Source: Dermatemys mawii
Lineage: Eukaryota > Chordata > Testudines > Dermatemydidae
Direction of reading: 5' to 3'
Length of the DNA stretch: 64,000 nt
Assembly: GCA_007922305.1 (NCBI GenBank)
Contig: ML677343.1
Span: 31,303,987-31,367,986 of the forward strand
The position numbers were made by a program, and so were the translations under genes. This document shows positions 57,271 to 64,000 of the stretch, piece by piece. A model generated the notes under the pieces. That model searched no databases, was not told the DNA's origin, and saw only the letters and a list, made by a program, of their open reading frames with translations. How positions within the stretch are numbered: position 1 is the first letter of the stretch; every line of letters begins with the position of its first letter.

Positions 57271-60200
57271 AATAAATCAAGCTTTTCTAGAAGCTATTGG
57301 TTTCTAATGGTGCGCTAGCTGAAAGTTCCTACAAGTGGATTCAGAACTTAAGCTCATGGATCAGAGCGAAGAATTATCTCCTGGTATTCTGTAATGCGTC
57401 ATGGTGTAAGTACTTTCGACAAAATGAAAACATCACAAAATGCTTTAAAATATAATAAGTAAAAGGAAGTTTTAGGAATCCTGGGGCTGAGATGAGATTG
57501 ATCTCCACATCCTAGGACTGCATTTGCTGAGGGACCGAAACACCTCTGAAGACCTACAACCTTCCTCTCCCCTTGAAGTCAATGACAGTTCAGACCTCTC
57601 AGCACTGGAAGCATCAAACCAAAAGTGTATTAAAGTTTGATGGACTGGAGCTCAAGTTTAAACTACCTAAAAAACTCTCTTTTTTTGGTTTATCACAAGT
57701 GTCACTTTGTGCTGCAAAAGTGGCAGCGTGGGAATAAACAAATGGTTACTGCGTCTGCTGTAACCCAAACGACAGCTGAATTTGTCCCTTAGATTTGGTT
57801 TTAGGCCTATTAATCCTGTTAGAATCCTTTTAAAATAGGGAATGCTTACCAACCCCTCCGGTAAATACTTGTTTCAATCAGAGAGTACCTGAAAAGCATC
57901 TCTCTGCATCCTGCTTGCTGCATTGGTGATTACCAGCTTCATGGAGCTTCTTGTGAGCTTTGCATTCAGAAATGTAATGTGGCAACTAGCATTGGAAAAA
58001 AAAAAATCCTTGCAGAATCTGATCTTAAACCATTATTTCTTTGGCAATTAAATGCCAGAAATAATAATGATTTATATTTATAGAGCTCCCTTTGTCCAAA
58101 TGGATCCTAAAGCACATTACAAGCTCTGCTGATTTAGACCAGCTGTCTGCAGTCAAATTCAGGTATTTGGATGAGACTAGGGATGTGAAAGTTATTCAGG
58201 TACTATAGGGTTTGGGGTAAATTAAGGCCTTTTCTTTTTTGAATGTGCTGGTATAAGCTAAAGTAAGTGATCTTTCAACTAAACACAGTTTGACAGTACG
58301 TATAGGAAATGCTTCACACCCCACAAAAGCACAACTAATTTACAATGAACAACAATACATAAGACTTAGGTACAGCAATAAAAAATCCTGCAACAAGTTG
58401 AAATTACAGGGAGAATTTAAGTGGTTAGAATATAATTACCCATTTACAATTTGGCCAGAACACTGGGGTTAACACCCCTATTCTTTCAAAAACTACCTTG
58501 GGATTTTTGATAATGTTTTCTTCCACAGCAAGATATATTTGGCTGGAAATGGACAAAAAAAAATTTGCTCTCAGCTGCAGCTTTACATGGGAAATCTTTA
58601 TCAAGAGCAAATATTACATCTCCTTTGTTTTTTTAAAACAAGATGTATTCCAGTTGTGAAGATTTTCTCATGCTTGTTTTCTATGAAAAAGAAAAAAATG
58701 CTTAAAAGAAACTGGCAAAGGAGAATGATTCTCCAATATTGTTTAAACATATTTGGTTTTTTGAGCTAAATACGTAAAAGAATAAATAAAGAATATATGC
58801 TAAGGTTTTGCTTATTGTTACAGATACTACCGTTATCCAGTACGCTGGAAAAAACTCAGAACACCATCTAGTTTTCAGGTAAACAATGCATGTTTTTAAG
58901 TGTTTTAACAAACTGTCCAGCAGACTGCAGTGAGCCTGAATGACTATCCACTACATAGCTTTCGGTGGAATATTTTATTTCAAATTTTTCATTCAATTTT
59001 TAAACACAACAAAAATCTTTAAATAATCTGGTTGTGAAACATATCAACAAAAGCCAGGAAATCTTCAGTTAAACCTGACACCTCTGCACCATTATCCATG
59101 GTGTAAGCTAACTAAGGAGAAATTGTGCACCTTCACTTTGTGGGTCACAGCCTGAACATCTATGGTATTTAATTTTGAAAACAAAATCACTGCTTACACC
59201 CTGGCTCCCCACTTTGTAAAGCCAAGCTGCCTCTGGACTCTGCAAAAGTCCCATTTGTATTTAGGATTCATTGGCCTTTGCTTCCCAGATTACGCTATGC
59301 GTCAACGTAGAACCTGGAATTGGAGCAGAGGACTGGAAATCAGAGGGACTTTCCCATTTGTCACATCCAAAGGGGAAAAAAAGCCTTTCCTGAACTTATG
59401 TCTAAAAATGATCTCATTTTAAACTGTAAACTAGATATAAAATTTACTGCAGGCTTCCTGAAGAAGCGAGCTGGCCAGCACCAGCCCAACTGTATATATG
59501 AAATATGAATTTGAACTGTCATTTTTTTCAGCATACACACAAGCTGCCTCAATGTCTTTGTTGCCTGAATTTGGCACAGCCATACCTCTCCCTTTAGAAA
59601 TTCGGATTCAATTTCTAGCTGAAAAATGCTGCCTCCCCCCACCCCCTTGGCTGGATATTTCTCCCCCTTTCTCAGTAATATTTCTTTTTGAATCCAATGA
59701 AAAAACAGAACTGTTGTCACTGCATTGATCCTACCAGAGAAGTTAGGTCAGCTACTTTAAATTTTAAAAAAATAAATCACAAACCCATGGGCTGCTGGGT
59801 GCCAAACAAGCTTTCAACAGAGAAAACAGCTGTAGGCTTTACTTTGTGCATGCAGAGAGCTCTGTCTTGCCGCTCACTTATTTAACAGCTAGGATAAATG
59901 TCACAGCTGGAACGTACATGTCCACCATTAATTATTAATATAACCAGTTTTGTGTTTCCCCTGAGCCACCTACTGTAGTAAAATTAAACTTTCTGAGCAT
60001 CCCTGTTGACAATGAGATGCTGGTAAACAGTAAATCACCTGGCACAGAAAGGGCAGCTTATCTCTCAATCCAGGTTCTTAGATGGCAACCAGAATCATGA
60101 TCTCAGTGATGGTCTTTCTTTTCCACAACCCCCATTTCCACCCTTGCACTTCCCCATCCATTCAGCTGTCTTTCTACTCCTAGTTGAGGGTCACTCTCTT

Positions 60201-60635
60201 AGCAGCGACATTACGATAGCGTTAATCAGAGAGCCTGCTTGATCCTGGTACAGAGCTGTCTGGTTTTGTCTCCTGCCTCTCCCGCTAACACTTTTGAAAC
60301 TGCCTGGTCTCCATCTGGTCATGAGGGTCTGACTTGCACAACTGCTGCTATTTAACAGCAATTTTATTTTTCAATAATGTCACTTTAAATATGCAAACGT
60401 CTCTATTCCAGCCACCCTATTCCTTCTCCTCTCAATGGCTCTGAGTATTCAAGTTTCTCCCTCTCTTTTGGCAGTGACTCAGTCTAGTGAGTGTGTACAA
60501 GACCTTATAAATATGAGCGGTCTTTGTGCTGTAGATATGCACCTCACTAGCAAAGTTTGTTCTGGAATCTCAATTTCCCAAGGATTTAGAGGCATTTGGA
60601 TCTGAGCCCCTTTGAATCTTTCCTGCATAAATCAG
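57271..60635. other. Intergenic sequence, almost nothing recognised
   Basis: AT-rich. At 58060-58125 AATAATGATTTATATTTATA, GAGCTCCCTTTGTCCAAATG and GGATCCTAAAGCACATTACA look like the reversed 3' end of a MIR-like SINE. I see no exon or RNA gene, although several 60-110 codon frames exist (for example 59361-59720 on the minus strand). Confidence 0.4.
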
Positions 60636-61280
60636 TGTATGTTGCGGCACTAGCCATTAAGGCCAGAGAAGATAATCGGAGAGGCCAGTTCCCCTGTTCC
60701 ATGTCCAGGGAAGCAAACGTAGCAGTAATTGGGACAGAGGAAGATGGTTCCAGGGAGCAGTTAGTCTCTGGATCCTTTAAGATTCTGATAGCAGGAGTCA
60801 GGAGAGTGACTGGGACAGGGGTCCCCTGTCTCCCAACCAGCACAGGCAGGTGCTAGTGGTTATTCCACCCAGCTGGGGAAATTCAAGAGGCTGATTAATT
60901 GACCAGGTGTGTGACTCAAAAGGAGGCTCCACGCTCAGTCAAGGAACTGCCAGGAGGCTGTTGAGGGTAAAGCTCAGGCCGGACACATGCCCAAGGAGAG
61001 CTGTACATTTCCCAGCATCTGAGGGGAGAGTTCACAGGCCCGGGCATGGCCAGGCCCCAAGGAGGAGGACAGTCAAACCATGAATCTTAACAGGGGTGCT
61101 TGTGTGGGAGAGCTGAATAAATTAGACCCCAAGAGAGGGAGGGAATTGTGTTTTAACGGCTCAGGATATAAAGTGAGGGTTTTGCTTTGTTTTTTTAACT
61201 TCAGGAATTGAGGCAGGGTGCTTGCAGGACCATGCCGGGCCACAGGGGAGCACCCTGGGACAGCACCTGTCTATGCAACA
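60636..61280 (+). mobile_element. LTR-like repeat, copy A
   Basis: Starts TGTATGTTGCGGCACTAGCC and aligns in order with copy B: ATTAAGGCCAGAG, CTGTTCCATGTCCAGGGAAG, a CAGCTGGG/CACCTGGG block, AATTGACCAGGTGTGTGACT, GGAGGCTCCACGCTCAGTCA, TGAATAAATTAGACCCC, then GAATTGAGGCAGGGTGC and GGGCCACAGG. The TG...CA ends and the AATAAA-like block near the 3' side fit an LTR in + orientation. No internal coding region is attached. Confidence 0.55.
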
Positions 61281-61369
61281 TACAGTGCTCAAGTCCTCAA
61301 ACACAGGGATAAGTACAGGGTAAGAATCAGAGTGTATAAGTGTCTTTTTGGGGAGATAATACTGGTGCT

Positions 61370-61715
61370 GAAGGGCTCTTTAATCTAGCAGAGAAAGACA
61401 GAACAAGAGTTAATGGCAGGAAGCTAAAATCAGACCCATTAGAAACTGAGTGCTAACCATTTAGCAAAACTACCAAGAGCAGCGGTGGTGGTGGTTGAGG
61501 ACAGGATGGTTCTCCATCTCGTGACGTTTCAAACCAAGGCTAGATGCCTTTCTAGAGATGTGCTGTAGCCAAACACAAATTGTGCTTTAGTCAAACCCAC
61601 GTTATTGAGCTTGATACGGGGCAAAGGGGTTACAAGTAATGGCCTGTGATATACATGAGGCCAGGCTAGATGATCTAATGGTCTTTTCTGGCTTTCAACT
61701 CTGTTAGTCTATGAG
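61370..61715 (+). repeat. CR1-family LINE 3' end between the LTR-like copies
   Basis: CTCTTTAATCTAGCAGAGAA, ACAAGAGTTAATGGCAGGAA, TGGTTCTCCATCTCGTGACG, AGGCTAGATGCCTTTCTAGA and GATGATCTAATGGTCTTTTC follow the CR1 3' end in order, ending near GTTAGTCTATGAG. Confidence 0.8.
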
Positions 61716-61894
61716 TTTACAGCCCTAGGGATGCTCAGCTCCACTGGTGCAGTTAGGCCTTGACACGTGTGCAGTTCAGACGGTTCAGCCTGAGTAGGTT
61801 TTGCAGGATTCCTTTCCCTAATTTAGGAGATAGGACTGGAACCTCATGTCTTGAGATATGCAGCTGAAGGCTGAGCAAACATGAGATACTGTCC

Positions 61895-62984
61895 TGTAGG
61901 GAACGGTAACACGGTACTGGCCCTTTAAGGCCAGAGGCGGTAGTTAGGCTGTTCCATCTGTCCAGGGAAAGCAAAGGAAGGCCTTGAGTCAGTCATTCAG
62001 AGAAAAGAAGTTGGTTCCTGGGAATAGTCTGCATCTGGGAGAACACAGGGTAGGAAAACCCAGGCCTCTGTTCCTTTAAAGGCCTGGGCCCAGGAGCACT
62101 GGGAAATGGGCCGGAAGGCCCTCCCTCTCTCCCAGCTGCCCCAGACAAGGATTTGGGGGTAATTAGACCCACCTGGGAAGGGTCAATTGGTCAGGTGACT
62201 GGGGGTGGGTTATTCACAAGAAGGCTCCAAGCCCAATCAGAGAGAATGAGCTATTAAAGCCAGGGTTGGGGAGGAAGTCAACCAGCATACAGCTCCAGGC
62301 CAGAGAGCTGTGTGACCCCATAAACTGGAAAGGTGGGTTATAGGCCAGGGAGGCCAGAACTTTAAGCCACAATCCCTAGAAGGAGGACTGTGCAAATCTC
62401 TATGCTTAAGGAGAGAAGAGTAGGCTGGGGAGCATAGGTGCTGACTTACTCAGATCCGAGAGGAAAGGGTGCTGAACCCCTGCTCCGCCCCAGGTCCCAG
62501 CCCCACTCCACCCCTTCCTCCAAGCCCCCACTGCGACCCCCACCCTGCTTCTTCCTGTCCCCACTCCTTCCCCTCCCTCACCAGCACCTCCTGCATGCCA
62601 CTGAACAGCTGATCCATGGCAGGCAGGAGGCGCTGTGAGGGACGGGGAGGCGCTGATCTGCGGGGTGGCCCATGAGTGCTGAGCACCCACTATTTTTCTG
62701 TGGGTGCTCCAGCATCAGAGCACCCATGGAGTCAGCGCCTGTGCTGGGAAGGCTGGTAGTTAAAGGACAGAGTCCCTAAGGGGAGGGCTGAGAAACCCTG
62801 AACTTTGGACGTGAGAATCGGGGCTGTTTTGGGAGCTGGATGAGGCTTAATAAATTAGATCCCTGGAGAGAGTGAATAATCACTTTAAAGACTTTTTGTT
62901 GGGACCTTGGAGGGAAACTGAGGCAAGACACCTCCAGGGCCACTCCAGGCCACAAGCAGTCTCCCTAGGATTGCTCTCCTCTAC
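61895..62984 (+). mobile_element. LTR-like repeat, copy B, interrupted by a hAT element
   Basis: Starts TGTAGGGAACGGTAACACGG and continues with TTTAAGGCCAGAGGCGGTAG, CTGTTCCATCTGTCCAGGGA, GGGTCAATTGGTCAGGTGAC, AAGGCTCCAAGCCCAATCAG, TAATAAATTAGATCCCTGG, AAACTGAGGCAAGACACC and CACTCCAGGCCACAAG. The same order of blocks is seen in copy A. A 311-base hAT element sits at 62433-62743. The right boundary (about CTCTACA at 62984) is approximate. Confidence 0.55.
62433..62743. mobile_element. hAT non-autonomous element with 8-bp target duplication
   Basis: CATAGGTGCTGACTTACTCA at the left and GGAGTCAGCGCCTGTG at the right are inverted ends. The flanks are CTGGGGAG (62425-62432) and CTGGGAAG (62744-62751), 7 of 8 identical. 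GGGTGCTCCAGCATCAGAGC is an internal mirrored motif. It belongs to the same family as 13968-14150. Confidence 0.85.
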
Positions 62985-64000
62985 AGGGACAAATTTGCAT
63001 TGCCTGGGGAATGGCCCAGATGATCTAAGAGGTCTCTCTTTACACAAGCTTTGATAATTCCAAAGGGGGAAGGCATAGCTTATAGCTGCAGCCTCCGCTC
63101 TATGACTGCCCTGAGAATCTAAACACCCTGGCCGGATGTTATTCCGCATGGAAGCCACTGAGGTTGTATTCTCTCAATGGCCTGCAGATTCCTCTCAACA
63201 TCCCAGCTAGGACAAATTGTGTCTTTCACCCTCTTACGCCTTGCATACTGTGTGGGGGTATGCAAGCAACACACTGGGTTTGTGAGCTGCTGTGGGCTCT
63301 ATCAGCTCCACCCTGCTGCACCAGTCCTAAGTGTCAGGCTTAGAGAGGGCAGGATTAAAAGTGGGGAGCCCTGGCAGACTGAGAGAGAGGCCTAGCTGGG
63401 GCCTGGAACTGCAAGAGAGATGCTGCCTGCCAGACCTCCATGGAGGAAGGTGGCCCTGGGTAGCGCAGCTGCAGGCAGTGCCCTGCCTGAAGAGGGCAAC
63501 ACCAAATAAATCCCTTTCCTCTTATGTACCCGACTGCAGGACGCAGCAGGGGCTGGCCATGAGCCCAAGCCCAATCCTGTCACAAGCACTCGGTGTCTTT
63601 CGCCTCCCTGCCAGGCCAAGGGGAGGCGCTTGGCATGCAGATAAAACCTGACTTTTCCTCATAGGCCCTCTGGATTTGTGGCTTGGCAGCTCTCACGTCC
63701 CAAGGACTTCACGGCTTGTCTCGAGACCCCGGGAGGGGTATGGATCCATCCTGGAGGGCTCAGGTCAGTCATCTCTCCAGCGCATCAGGTGGCTTTTCAG
63801 ACCGGTTTGCGGAGGCCCCTGCAGGCAGGTGTGGGGGGAGCACGCCCCACTGAGCTGCTCATTCTTTAGGCCCATTTTCTGGGACTCTCCCCAGCTGCCT
63901 GGGAAGATCTCTGAAAACATCCTTCCTAAGAACTAGAAGGTGGGGAACCGCCCGTTTAGGTGCTCGGGCCAAAGACACCTGTGTAGGCTCCTGATTGGGC
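62985..64000. other. Intergenic sequence, possibly another LTR-like piece
   Basis: GC content rises here. From about 63330 (TGTCAGGCTTAGAG) to 63585 (CCTGTCACA) there is a block with TG...CA ends and an AAATAAATCCC motif. It could be a short LTR, but there is no second copy to support it. The several 60-110 codon frames carry no recognised motif. Confidence 0.3.

Noticed and set aside
59361..59720. 119-codon minus-strand frame
   Set aside because: No conserved motif, and in AT-rich intergenic sequence a frame of this size is not strong evidence.
62406..62690. 94-codon and 78-codon minus-strand frames
   Set aside because: They fall across a hAT insertion in an LTR-like repeat.
1..64000. CRISPR arrays, rRNA genes, prokaryotic operons or phage
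   Set aside because: Nothing of the kind is visible; spliced exons, LINE tails and MITEs show this is vertebrate nuclear DNA.

Overview
This window is vertebrate nuclear DNA, AT-rich and dominated by transposon remnants, with the 3' end of one protein gene on the + strand. The repeat set (CR1-type LINEs ending in ATTCTATGATTCT-like tails, several hAT families, Tc1/mariner-like elements, DIRS and Penelope-like remnants, MIR relics, one solo LTR) points to a non-avian sauropsid, most likely a turtle. That assignment rests on recognising repeat families from memory and was not checked by a search.

The gene is BANP (BEN-domain protein, also called SMAR1). I can see only its last two coding exons, at 48323-48466 and 53888-53959. 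They are separated by a 5.4-kb intron and followed by a 3'UTR with an AATAAA signal near 54680. I found no earlier BANP exon in 1-48322, so that stretch is most simply one very large BANP intron (inference). From about 54.7 kb onward I see only intergenic repeats.

Layout. 0-5 kb: MIR relics, a CR1 tail, an L1/Tx1-like ORF2 remnant and a DIRS-like remnant with a 37-bp inverted repeat. 5-13 kb: mostly unassigned, with a mariner-like element that contains a GC-rich minisatellite and has a rearranged right end. 13-24 kb: a Penelope-like hairpin, a hAT element with a perfect 8-bp target duplication, and a cluster of four terminal-inverted-repeat elements. 24-33 kb: a 1-kb CR1 copy on the minus strand and several MITEs. 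33-41 kb: a CR1 interrupted by a MITE, further CR1/hAT pieces and minisatellites. 41-45 kb: a broken hAT transposase gene interrupted by a solo LTR, with a striking hairpin at its left side. 45-48.2 kb: a second Penelope-like hairpin, a Tigger/mariner-like MITE and two hAT elements, one ending about 160 bp before a BANP exon. 48.3-54.7 kb: BANP 3' end. 54.7-64 kb: CR1 remnants, a 24-bp palindrome, and a pair of related direct LTR-like repeats flanking a CR1 tail, one of them carrying a hAT insertion.

Most open reading frames here are chance or transposon-derived. I see no new cellular system. The best second looks are the 51-bp-arm hairpin at 41625-41745, the palindromic MITE inside the BANP 3'UTR, the compound mariner end at 11089-11200, and the hAT/solo-LTR nest.
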